Below are positions 15,845-24,062 of a DNA stretch of 64,000 bases, one piece after another. Made by a program: the position numbers and the translations under genes. Position 1 is the first letter of the stretch. Each line of letters begins with the position of its first letter. The stretch spans positions 2,166,001-2,230,000 of the forward strand of contig NC_013162.1 of the NCBI RefSeq assembly GCF_000023285.1, given 5' to 3'. The notes beneath the pieces were generated by a model that saw only the letters and a program-made list of their open reading frames with translations, was not told the origin of the DNA and did no database searches. Source of the stretch: Capnocytophaga ochracea DSM 7271 (lineage in GTDB: Bacteria > Bacteroidota > Bacteroidia > Flavobacteriales > Flavobacteriaceae).

Positions 15845-18301
15845 ATGAAGTCAAACAAAGTAACTCTTAAAGTTATTGTGAGCTATGTATTGCTCATCTG
15901 CGTGTCTATTGTAGCAGGATATGTAGTCTATAAAGAAATACAAAAACTCTCACACCAAGAAGAAATTAACCAGCAAGACAGAAATAAAATTATCCAAATT
16001 AGCAAGATACTCACCCTGATGAACGACACCGAAAGCGCAGGAAGGGTCGCTATACGTACCGATGATAGAGAAGCGCTTCAAGTTTTCTTAGAAAAAAATG
16101 TTACTTTACAGAATGAGGTACTAAAATTTCGTCGTGATATTACTTCCGAAAGACAGCTCTTAACCCTCGATACTATTACTTCTTTGCTAAATCTTAAAAG
16201 TGAAAACTTGCAGGAGTTAAAAGCTTTTCAAGAAAGCGACAGTACTTCTATCATTATTCGCAGTGCCATCAGTAAGCTCTCAAGTTTGGAACCTTATTTA
16301 GGTTATGAAGTATATAACAAAACCTATTCCCGACGTAAAAATAGAGAATATACCCCTGTTCCCGCTACTGATATTGCTTCTATCTTAAAGAAATATAAGA
16401 ATATCAAGATTCCAAAAACGTTCAAAAATACCAAATTCGATAAGGTAGTAATGGAAACGCTTACCTTGCTCAATAAGGTAAATGAAGATACGCAAGAGTC
16501 TAAAAGCCAAATTAATGAACGAATGCAAAGCCTTTGGCAAAACGATGTGCGTTTATCTCAAAAACTTGACGACCTACTACATAATTTTGAAGAAGAGGTA
16601 TTGGCTAATTCACAAAAACTAAGTCAAGAGCGTCGAGCTATTTTTGAGAATAGTAAAAACCTATTGATGTTAGCCTTTTTGGTAGCTTTGGGCATTATTG
16701 CCATTTCTTCTATTGTGATTATCAATGATTTTGTTACCTCTCAACGTTATCGTCGTAAACTCGAAACCGCTAACCGGAAATCGTATAACCTACTGAAAAA
16801 CCGTGAGCAACTCATTTCTATGGTAAGCCACGATTTGCGTACTCCATTGAGTTCTATTGTGGGATATTCCGAATTGCTTAGCAAACAGAAAATCTCCGAT
16901 AAGGGTAAGAATTATCTTTCACATATCAAGTATTCATCAGAATATATATCTAAATTAGTAGATGAACTATTAGATTATACTCGTATCGAGGCAGGAAAAA
17001 TATCTGTTGAAAAAGTTCCTTTCAATACCGCCGAAATTATTGATGAGGTAGCCAATAATGTGAAGTCAGCTTATAAAACTAAGGAGATAAACCTTACCTT
17101 CACTTTCTCCGAAACGGTAAATAATCTAAACTTTTCAAGCGATGCTTATCGTGTGAAGCAGATATTGTATAACCTCATTTCTAATGCCTTTAAGTTTACC
17201 GAACGTGGCAACGTACACATACAAGCCGATGCACGTCCGTTAGGCAACGATGTGTATGAAATAGGTATTGCTGTTACCGATACAGGTATTGGTATAAAGA
17301 AAGAACAGCAACAACACATCTTTGATGAGTTTACTCAAGCCAACGATGAGATTTCTAAGCGTTATGGAGGTTCTGGTTTAGGTTTGCATATCTCTCAAAA
17401 ATTAGCGCATTTGCTCAGAGGTAAGATATATTTAGAGAGTAACGAAGGCAAGGGCAGTACCTTTACCTTACGCTTCTTAGCCGAAAAAGTAGTAGAGCGA
17501 ACCAAAGCACCTCAAATTATAACCTCAAACAAGCCCGCCAATAAGATTACAATTATAGTAATTGATGACGATTTCTCTATCCTTAGTCTCATTGAAGAAC
17601 TCTTGAAGCAGAAGGACATTAACGCTATTACGTTTAACAATGGTAAAGATGCGTTTACTCAAATGACTAACCATAATTTCGACTTGGTAATTACCGATAT
17701 ACAATTGCCCGAAATGAATGGCTTCCACTTTGTAACGCTCTTTAATGAACAGTATAAGAACAACCCGCTTCCTGTATTAGCCATTACAGGTAGACGCGAC
17801 GTGCCCGAAAGTTTTTATATGAAGAGTGGCTTCTCCGGTATCCTTCCTAAACCGTTTACTCCTGAGCAGTTTTATGAGAAACTAAAAGTCTTTTTCCCTA
17901 AGCTCGACACCAAAGTAGAACAAAAGACAATTATCTTAACCGATAATGTTACCACAGGAGGATATACTCCTGAGGTATTGGAGAACTTTATGGGAGATGA
18001 TATAGAAGGTATTGTTAATATTTATCAACATTTCTTAGCCGAAACAGATACTAACTTGGAAAACTTAAAAATCTATGTTGATAATAAGGATTACAAAGGT
18101 ATTAAGGCAATAGCTCATAAAATGACCAGTATGTTTGCACAGATAAATGCCAAGCGTGAATCCGAAATACTCATCTACTTAAATAAGGTAACTAATGAAA
18201 GCATTTCAGATTTACATTCTCAAATTCATAAGTTAGAACAGCTGTTTAACAATGAATGCAAACCAGCTATTGAAAGTTATTTAAAGAAAATAATGCAATA
18301 A
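15845..18301 (+). CDS. Tripartite hybrid sensor histidine kinase (HK-REC-HPt)
   Basis: A membrane-bound phosphorelay kinase. Numbering from the ATG at 15815, a first membrane helix (about 20-38) is followed by a helical, probably periplasmic, sensor region (about 45-280) with no recognised ligand domain and a second helix (about 282-304). Then come HisKA with His339 (SMVSHDLRTPLSS), HATPase (ISNAFKFTERG, SGLGLHIS), a receiver with Asp628 (LVITDIQLPEMNG) and a C-terminal HPt domain with His768 (AIAHKM). All four phosphorelay residues are present, as in ArcB/BarA-type kinases. A cognate final response regulator is not nearby. I prefer the start at 15845 (MKSNKVTLK) because of the promoter position. 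Confidence 0.88.
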   Translation: MKSNKVTLKVIVSYVLLICVSIVAGYVVYKEIQKLSHQEEINQQDRNKIIQISKILTLMNDTESAGRVAIRTDDREALQVFLEKNVTLQNEVLKFRRDITSERQLLTLDTITSLLNLKSENLQELKAFQESDSTSIIIRSAISKLSSLEPYLGYEVYNKTYSRRKNREYTPVPATDIASILKKYKNIKIPKTFKNTKFDKVVMETLTLLNKVNEDTQESKSQINERMQSLWQNDVRLSQKLDDLLHNFEEEVLANSQKLSQERRAIFENSKNLLMLAFLVALGIIAISSIVIINDFVTSQRYRRKLETANRKSYNLLKNREQLISMVSHDLRTPLSSIVGYSELLSKQKISDKGKNYLSHIKYSSEYISKLVDELLDYTRIEAGKISVEKVPFNTAEIIDEVANNVKSAYKTKEINLTFTFSETVNNLNFSSDAYRVKQILYNLISNAFKFTERGNVHIQADARPLGNDVYEIGIAVTDTGIGIKKEQQQHIFDEFTQANDEISKRYGGSGLGLHISQKLAHLLRGKIYLESNEGKGSTFTLRFLAEKVVERTKAPQIITSNKPANKITIIVIDDDFSILSLIEELLKQKDINAITFNNGKDAFTQMTNHNFDLVITDIQLPEMNGFHFVTLFNEQYKNNPLPVLAITGRRDVPESFYMKSGFSGILPKPFTPEQFYEKLKVFFPKLDTKVEQKTIILTDNVTTGGYTPEVLENFMGDDIEGIVNIYQHFLAETDTNLENLKIYVDNKDYKGIKAIAHKMTSMFAQINAKRESEILIYLNKVTNESISDLHSQIHKLEQLFNNECKPAIESYLKKIMQ

Positions 18302-18350
18302 GTTAAATATAATAAGTAATAATATTTTAGAATTAAAAACCCACCATACT

Positions 18351-19220
18351 ATGATTAAAGAATCTGAACTTATCTTGAATCCCGATGGTAGTATTTACCA
18401 CATCAATTTGCGACCTGAACAAGTCGCCGATACTGTTATTTTGGTAGGCGACCCTAATCGTGTACCTCGTGTGAGCGCTTATTTTGACAATATAGAATTT
18501 AGCACCCAAAAACGCGAATTCTGCACCCATACAGGTACTTATAAAGGTAAACGCCTTACTGTAATTTCTACGGGTATAGGTCCTGACAATATCGACATTG
18601 TTATCAACGAGCTCGATGCCCTTGCCAACATCGATTTGCATACGCGCCAGCCCAAAGAACAGCTCACATCGCTCAATATAGTGCGTTTCGGTACCTCTGG
18701 CTCTCTACAAGCCGATATACCCGTAGATAGTTTTGTACTCTCTTCTCACGGATTGGGTATGGACAATATGTTCCATTCATATAAAGATAGCCCTAAGGTA
18801 CGTGAACTCGCTATGGAAGAGGCTTTTATCGCTCATACAGGTTGGAATCCCCTCAAAGGTCGCCCTTATATTATAGCTTGCGGACAAGAACTCAAAAAAC
18901 GCCTCCTCACCGATAAGGTATTTGAAGGAATTACCGGTACTGCTCCAGGCTTCTATGGTCCTCAAGGGCGCGTATTGCGCTTGCCAGTGCAAGACCCTGG
19001 ACTTAATGATAAACTCCACAGCTTCAATTACAATGGACATCGTATGACGAACCTCGAAATGGAAACCTCAGCCATCTATGGGCTCTCTAAACTCTTAGGA
19101 CACCAAGCAGTTTCACTCAATGCTATCATTGCCAATCGCCCTACAGGCACTTTCACCAAGGATACTAAAAAAGTAGTAGAAGACTTGATAGTGTATGGCT
19201 TAGAACAATTGGCAAAATAG
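18351..19220 (+). CDS. Nucleoside phosphorylase (uridine phosphorylase-like)
   Basis: The 289-residue protein belongs to the PNP/UDP family, which splits nucleosides with phosphate for salvage. Visible are the phosphate-binding start VILVGDPNRVPRVSAYF, the glycine-rich STGIGPDNIDIVINEL, the FGTSGSLQ loop and the base/ribose site NLEMETSAIYGLSKLLGH with its Glu-Met-Glu. The motif set fits uridine phosphorylase better than purine phosphorylase, but specificity is not certain. It follows the kinase gene by 49 bp and has no evident promoter of its own. Confidence 0.85.
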   Translation: MIKESELILNPDGSIYHINLRPEQVADTVILVGDPNRVPRVSAYFDNIEFSTQKREFCTHTGTYKGKRLTVISTGIGPDNIDIVINELDALANIDLHTRQPKEQLTSLNIVRFGTSGSLQADIPVDSFVLSSHGLGMDNMFHSYKDSPKVRELAMEEAFIAHTGWNPLKGRPYIIACGQELKKRLLTDKVFEGITGTAPGFYGPQGRVLRLPVQDPGLNDKLHSFNYNGHRMTNLEMETSAIYGLSKLLGHQAVSLNAIIANRPTGTFTKDTKKVVEDLIVYGLEQLAK

Positions 19221-19239
19221 TCGCTATATAAAAGTGAAT

Positions 19240-19605
19240 ATGACGCCCCTCACAGGTCAAGAACTCCACAATTTAGCGATGAACATTGTAGGTGAAGCCT
19301 TACAAAAGGAACTACAATGGGAATTTCTATTAGTGAATAGTGAACTCAAACGCGACCCTCAATTTGTATGTGTAGATAAAAACAACCAAAAATACTTCAT
19401 CATTGTCCGTGCAGTCCCTTATGGCGACGACCCTACCGACTATGATATAGTATTTATGGAAGTGGTGCGCAAACACGCCGAAAGGCACAACGCTCGTACT
19501 TTCTACGCTGGTGTAGGGCTTAGCAATGTAACAGATGAAACCCTCCCTTTATATAAAGATGAGCCTTATAAACTCAACTTTCAAGGACTTATCGAAATTT
19601 GCTAA
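19240..19605 (+). CDS. Conserved small flavobacterial protein of unknown function
   Basis: A 121-residue soluble protein without signal peptide or membrane segment. Its features are the N-terminal TGQELHNLAMNIVGEAL, a predicted mixed alpha/beta core (FVCVDKNNQKYFIIVRAVPYGDDPTDYD) and a HAERHNARTFYAGVGL segment. I have seen such proteins in flavobacterial genomes labelled as subunit F of the Na-translocating NADH dehydrogenase, but it has none of the ferredoxin, FAD or NAD domains of NqrF, so that name looks wrong. A GTG two codons earlier is possible; the ATG at 19240 is preferred. It lies 19 bp after the phosphorylase gene, and the capA promoter overlaps its stop. Confidence 0.7.
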   Translation: MTPLTGQELHNLAMNIVGEALQKELQWEFLLVNSELKRDPQFVCVDKNNQKYFIIVRAVPYGDDPTDYDIVFMEVVRKHAERHNARTFYAGVGLSNVTDETLPLYKDEPYKLNFQGLIEIC

Positions 19606-19628
19606 TTGATAAATTATTCGTATTTTTG
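19599..19628 (+). promoter_or_regulatory. Promoter of capA-capB (TTG-N19-TATTTTTG)
   Basis: TTG at 19599-19601 (at the end of the preceding gene) and TATTTTTG at 19621-19628 are separated by 19 bases. The start codon follows 25 bp downstream, so capA-capB can be transcribed independently of the phosphorylase gene. Confidence 0.75.
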
Positions 19629-19653
19629 CCACTTAAAATAAACTAAGTAACTA

Positions 19654-20655
19654 ATGAAAATAGATGAATCATTGAACGTACATAGCAGCTTACTACAACT
19701 CATTGGTAATACGCCCCTTTTGGAATTGCACAAAATTACCAAAGGTCTCAAAGGGCGTTATTTTGCAAAGCTTGAGGCTTTCAATGTGGGTCATTCTGCT
19801 AAGGATAGGGTGGCTAAGTACATTGTAGAAGATGCCGAACGTAAGGGATTACTTAAACCAGGTAGTACCATCGTAGAAACTAGCTCTGGCAACACGGGCT
19901 ACAGTTTAGCAATGATAAGTGCCCTAAGAGGCTACCGCTGTATCATTGCTATTAGCGATAAATCGTCTCACGACAAAGTAGAAATGCTCCAAGCCTTAGG
20001 AGCAGAGGTGCATTTGTGCCCTGCAAATGTTGCTCCCGATGACCCTCGCTCTTACTACGAAGTAGCAAAACGTATCCATAACGAAACTCCTAATTCTATC
20101 TATGTCAATCAGTATTTCAATCCACTAAATCCAGAATCTCATTACCAGACAGGGCGTGAGATATGGGAACAAACACAAGGCGAGATTACTCACGTGGTGG
20201 TATGTAGTGGAACAGGCGGTACCATTTCAGGTATTGCTCACTACCTAAAAGAGCAAAACCCAAGAGTGCAAGTACTGGGGGTAGATGCCTATGGTTCGGC
20301 TATCAAAAAATATCACGAAACCCGAGAGTTTGACCCTGCCGAAGTATATCCATACAAAATAGAAGGAATAGGTAAAAACTTGATTCCTACTGCTACTGAT
20401 TTCGATGTCATTGATGAGTTCATCAAAGTAACCGATAAAGATGCAGCACTTATGGCTCGCAAATTAGCACGTACCGAGGGGCTCTTTATGGGCTACACTA
20501 GTGGGGCTGCAATACAAGCGGTAAAACAATATGCTGAGGCAGGTAAATTCGACGAAAATAGCATCGTAGTAGTCCTCTTCGCCGACCACGGTTCGCGCTA
20601 TATGAACAAAATCTATAGCGACGATTGGATGAAAAAACAAGGATTTATTGACTAA
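19654..20655 (+). CDS. capA: Cysteate synthase, capnine pathway (CapA-like)
   Basis: A 333-residue fold-type II PLP enzyme of the cysteine synthase/CBS family. Lys50 in VGHSAKDR is the PLP lysine, with [13 protein letters not shown] as substrate loop and [10 protein letters not shown] as phosphate-binding loop. The usual asparagine-proline-glycine-serine around the lysine is replaced by NVGHSAKD, indicating a different substrate from CysK in the same window. Known from the family: in Capnocytophaga ochracea the first capnine enzyme, CapA, makes cysteate from O-phosphoserine and sulfite. The gene is followed after 34 bp by the acyltransferase of that pathway. The assignment rests on this pairing and the genus-like context; a housekeeping cysteine or cystathionine synthase is the alternative. 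Confidence 0.8.
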
Positions 20656-20689
20656 AAATTATCAATTAACAAAATAAGATAAAGAACGA

Positions 20690-21952
20690 ATGAAAGATTT
20701 ATTTGAGCATATTTATGCAAATAAAGGAAGTATAGGGCGCTGGTCTGACCACGCCGAGGGGTATTATGTATTCCCTAAATTGGAAGGCGAATTAGGCCCT
20801 CATATGAAATTTCAAGGAAAAGAAATCCTCAACTGGAGTATCAACGACTATTTAGGGCTTGCCAATCATCCTGAAGTCCGCAAAGTAGATGCCGAAGCAG
20901 CTGCCGAGTATGGTGCTGCTTACCCTATGGGGGCTCGTATGATGAGCGGGCATACTACTATGCACGAAGAACTCGAAAAACGTTTAGCCAAATTTGTACA
21001 CAAAGAAGCATCTTATTTGCTCAACTTTGGTTACCAAGGAATGGTGTCTATTATCGATGCTTTGGTTACTAAAAACGATGTGATTGTATACGATGTTGAT
21101 GCACACGCTTGTATTATCGATGGGGTACGCTTGCACTTTGGTAAACGCTATACCTATCAACACAACGATATGGAGAGCTTTGAGAAAAACTTAGAGCGTG
21201 CGGCTAAATTAGCTGAAACTACAGGAGGCGGTATCTTGGTGATTTCAGAAGGTGTTTTCGGGATGCGTGGTGAACAAGGCAAACTTAAAGAAATCGTAGC
21301 TCTTAAAAAGAAATATCCTTTCCGCCTTTTGGTAGACGATGCGCACGGTTTTGGTACCTTAGGTCCTCGTGGAGAAGGAACTGGTGTTCACCAAGGCGTA
21401 CAAGATGAAATTGATGTTTATTTTTCTACTTTTGCTAAATCAATGGCAGGTATTGGAGCTTTCGTTGCTGGAAATGCTAAAGTAGTGGACTACCTCAAAT
21501 ACAATCTCCGCTCTCAAATGTTTGCTAAATCACTTCCAATGATTTATGTAAAAGGAGCTTTGAAACGTTTGGAAATGATGGAAACAATGCCCGAACTACA
21601 ACAAAAGTTATGGGACAATGTAAATCGTTTGCAAAACGGACTTAAAGAACGTGGTTTCAATATCGGTAATACCAATACTTGCGTAACGCCTGTATTCTTG
21701 CATGGTAGTATTCCTGAGGCAATGGCTATGGTAAACGACCTACGTGAGCACTATGGTATCTTCTTGTCGATAGTAGTTTATCCTGTGATTCCAAAAGGAA
21801 TGATACTTTTGCGCATTATTCCTACCGCTTCACACAGTAAAGAAGATATCGACCGCACTTTGGAAGCATTCTCAGCGATTCGTGAGAAACTCGAAACAGG
21901 CGTATACCGCGCTATAAATGCTGAACTTACTAAAGAAATGGGAGATATGTAA
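20690..21952 (+). CDS. capB: Cysteate-C-fatty acyltransferase, capnine pathway (CapB-like)
   Basis: A 420-residue alpha-oxoamine synthase, the PLP family of serine palmitoyltransferase, KBL and BioF. Evidence: NWSINDYLGLANHPEVRK at the N-terminus, the adenine/PLP-stacking histidine in DVDAHACIIDG, DDAHGFGTLGPRGEG and the PLP lysine Lys250 in STFAKSMAGIGAF. Known: CapB condenses cysteate with 13-methylmyristoyl-CoA and loses CO2 to give 3-ketocapnine; capnine is an outer-membrane sulfonolipid linked to gliding. Position right after a cysteate synthase-like gene supports CapB over serine palmitoyltransferase. The ketone reductase (CapC) is not in the window. Confidence 0.82.
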   Translation: MKDLFEHIYANKGSIGRWSDHAEGYYVFPKLEGELGPHMKFQGKEILNWSINDYLGLANHPEVRKVDAEAAAEYGAAYPMGARMMSGHTTMHEELEKRLAKFVHKEASYLLNFGYQGMVSIIDALVTKNDVIVYDVDAHACIIDGVRLHFGKRYTYQHNDMESFEKNLERAAKLAETTGGGILVISEGVFGMRGEQGKLKEIVALKKKYPFRLLVDDAHGFGTLGPRGEGTGVHQGVQDEIDVYFSTFAKSMAGIGAFVAGNAKVVDYLKYNLRSQMFAKSLPMIYVKGALKRLEMMETMPELQQKLWDNVNRLQNGLKERGFNIGNTNTCVTPVFLHGSIPEAMAMVNDLREHYGIFLSIVVYPVIPKGMILLRIIPTASHSKEDIDRTLEAFSAIREKLETGVYRAINAELTKEMGDM

Positions 21953-21975
21953 TTAATTATTAATTGAAAAAGAAT

Positions 21976-22030
21976 ACTTTGCCAAAGTGAGATAGCTTAC
22001 TGTGCTACGACCAACTTTGGCAAAGTTTTT
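21976..22030 (+). terminator. Terminator-like family B hairpin after capB
   Basis: ACTTTGCCAAAGT (21976-21988) and ACTTTGGCAAAGT (22014-22026) are exact complements, 24 bp after the capB stop, and a TTTTT run follows. The loop contains ACTGTGCTACGACC, nearly the core found at 50930-50983 and at 35798-35810. It is a member of the repeat family that works as, or mimics, a terminator. Confidence 0.75.
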
Positions 22031-22065
22031 GTGTATGCCCACCTTGTTAAATTATTAATTGTTCA

Positions 22066-22764
22066 TTGTTAATTGTCATTCCTACATATAACGAAATTGA
22101 AAATATAGAAGCTATCATAAAGGCTGTATTTGCCCAAAGTGATAAGTTTCACATTCTTATTGTAGACGACAATTCTCCTGATGGTACTGCCGATAAGGTA
22201 CGCGAATTACAAAATATTTACCCTAACCGACTTTTTTTAGAGGTACGCACAGAGAAAAAAGGCTTAGGAACAGCTTATATTTACGGCTTTCAGTGGGCAT
22301 TAGCACGCGACTATGAATATATTTTTGAGATGGATGCCGATTTCTCTCACAGCCCTACTGACCTCTTACGACTTTATGAGGCTTGTCAGCAAGGTGCTGA
22401 TGTAGCAATTGGGTCGCGTTATGTGAAAGGTGTGAATGTAGTGAATTGGCCTTTGCAACGCATCTTGTTATCCTATGGGGCTTCTATCTATGTGAGGGTG
22501 ATTACAGGAATGAAAATCAAAGACCCTACTGCTGGCTTTGTGTGTTACCACCGAAGGGTATTAGAGAGCATCGACCTGAATACTATCCGATTTGTAGGCT
22601 ATGCCTTTCAAATAGAGATGAAGTATCGTGCTTACCTCAAGAAGTTTAAAATCACTGAAGTACCTATCATCTTTACCGATAGAACTAAAGGAAAATCAAA
22701 AATGAATAAAAGCATTATCCGTGAAGCTATCTTTGGCGTTATCGGAATGCGATTTAAAAAATAA
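22066..22764 (+). CDS. GT2 glycosyltransferase, polyprenol-phosphate mannosyltransferase-like
   Basis: The 232-residue cytoplasmic enzyme resembles dolichol/polyprenol monophosphomannose synthases: IPTYNEIENIEAII at the start, DDNSPDGTADKVREL (nucleotide-sugar site), EMDADFSHSPTDLLRL (DXD-type metal site) and GSRYVKGVNV. It would load a sugar onto a lipid carrier for surface glycosylation. No ATG is in frame before the first beta strand; the frame is closed by TAA at 22048, so the start must be TTG (22066) or ATT (22051/22054). The bases before it (repeats of AATTGTTCATTG) look slipped, so loss of an original ATG is possible. dgkA follows after 16 bp. Confidence 0.85.
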   Translation: MLIVIPTYNEIENIEAIIKAVFAQSDKFHILIVDDNSPDGTADKVRELQNIYPNRLFLEVRTEKKGLGTAYIYGFQWALARDYEYIFEMDADFSHSPTDLLRLYEACQQGADVAIGSRYVKGVNVVNWPLQRILLSYGASIYVRVITGMKIKDPTAGFVCYHRRVLESIDLNTIRFVGYAFQIEMKYRAYLKKFKITEVPIIFTDRTKGKSKMNKSIIREAIFGVIGMRFKK

Positions 22765-22780
22765 ATCAGCATAAAGAATT

Positions 22781-23146
22781 ATGGAATTTATAAGAAAAAG
22801 ACTCAAAAGCTTACAATATGTATTTCAAGGTTTGTTTTATTTAATAAAGAATGAACCCCCAGTGATGGTACACATCGTTATCTCTTTAGTATGGGTGATT
22901 TTAGGCTTTTGTTTCGGCATTACTACCAATGAGTGGATTGTACAACTGTTGTGTATCGCTATAGTGTTATCAGTTGAAGGACTCAATACAGCCGTTGAGA
23001 AACTCTGCGACTTCATCCACCCCGATCATCATAAAACTATTGGGATTATCAAAGATGTTGCTGCCGGAAGTGTAGGCTTTGCTGTGATACCTGTAAGCAT
23101 TGTACTCTGTATCATCTATTATCCTTATGTAATGGAACTCTTTTAA
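22781..23146 (+). CDS. dgkA: Diacylglycerol/undecaprenol kinase family protein
   Basis: The 121-residue membrane protein has three hydrophobic helices and the family signature SVEGLNTAVEKLCDFIHP followed by KTIGIIKDVAAGSVG, which carries the catalytic Glu and Asp residues. Family members phosphorylate diacylglycerol or undecaprenol to recycle lipids. It is closely spaced with the upstream GT2 gene and the downstream transporter gene (8 bp), so the three probably form one transcript. Which lipid is used cannot be told. Confidence 0.9.
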   Translation: MEFIRKRLKSLQYVFQGLFYLIKNEPPVMVHIVISLVWVILGFCFGITTNEWIVQLLCIAIVLSVEGLNTAVEKLCDFIHPDHHKTIGIIKDVAAGSVGFAVIPVSIVLCIIYYPYVMELF

Positions 23147-23154
23147 TTTTTACT

Positions 23155-24030
23155 ATGAAAGATATAGTAAAAGGGTATTTAGCAGCTTTTATTTCAGCGG
23201 TTACTTATGGTATGATTCCGCTGTTTATGATTCCTATTAAGCAGCAAGGTTTTTCGGTAGATGCGGCACTTTTCTATCGCTTTATTACAGCGAGTCTTTT
23301 TATTATGTTTTATCTTTTCTACCGAAAAGAGACACTGCGCATTACCCCTCGTGAAGTGTTTATCTTCCTTATTTTAGGATTGCTGTACGCCCTTTCAGCT
23401 GAATTTCTCTTTCTTGCCTACGATTTGCTCTCTCCAGGCATTGCTTCTACTATATTTTTTATGTATCCACTAATAGTAGCACTTGCTTTGGGTGTTTTCT
23501 TCAAAGAACATATTACTTTTCCTACGATTTTAGCACTTTTTATTGTATTAATAGGTGTTTTCTTACTCAGTGTAAAAGATGTAACAAACTTTTCAATCAA
23601 CTATGTAGGGGCAGGAGTATCATTACTTGGGGCAGTTTCGTATGCACTCTATATGCTCATTGTCAATAAGTCTAAAATATCGGCTTCAGGAATAAAAGTA
23701 TCGTTTTATTCTACCTTATTTTCTTCAGTTTATTTTCTTGTAAAACTATGGGTTATAGGCACCCCTCTCCCCATTCCAGAAGTAAAAATGAGTTTACTGC
23801 TCACAAGTTTCGGTATAGTAACTACTTTGTTTTCTATCATCACCCTTATTTATGCTATCAGAATGATAGGTTCTACTCCTACGGCTATTATTGGGGTAAT
23901 GGAGCCCATTGTAGCAGTAGCTATTAGTATTTGGATATTTCAACAAGAAAGTCTTACAACAAATCTTATTATAGGAGTGCTACTCATTATCATTGCAGTA
24001 ATGATAGATATCTTAAAAAGAAAAAAGTAG
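23155..24030 (+). CDS. EamA-type DMT family transporter
   Basis: The 291-residue protein has about ten hydrophobic segments in two homologous halves (EamA repeats, about residues 5-135 and 150-288), as in drug/metabolite exporters. A glutamate-containing IGVMEPIVAVAIS segment near residue 250 is typical. The substrate is unknown. Its stop codon lies inside the left arm of the following terminator. Confidence 0.85.
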   Translation: MKDIVKGYLAAFISAVTYGMIPLFMIPIKQQGFSVDAALFYRFITASLFIMFYLFYRKETLRITPREVFIFLILGLLYALSAEFLFLAYDLLSPGIASTIFFMYPLIVALALGVFFKEHITFPTILALFIVLIGVFLLSVKDVTNFSINYVGAGVSLLGAVSYALYMLIVNKSKISASGIKVSFYSTLFSSVYFLVKLWVIGTPLPIPEVKMSLLLTSFGIVTTLFSIITLIYAIRMIGSTPTAIIGVMEPIVAVAISIWIFQQESLTTNLIIGVLLIIIAVMIDILKRKK

Positions 24031-24053
24031 AGTTACATTGTATCTCTACTTTT
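24023..24053. terminator. Bidirectional terminator between EamA gene and metG
   Basis: AAAAGTAGAG (24023-24032) and CTCTACTTTT (24044-24053) form a 10-bp stem with an 11-nt loop. It includes the stop codon of the transporter gene and lies 10 bp beyond the metG stop. Confidence 0.75.
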
Positions 24054-24062
24054 ATAATATTC

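Noticed and set aside
19240..19605. NqrF (Na-translocating NADH dehydrogenase subunit F)
   Set aside because: The protein is about 121 residues and lacks the 2Fe-2S cysteines and the FAD and NAD motifs; the name seems to be a carried-over misannotation.
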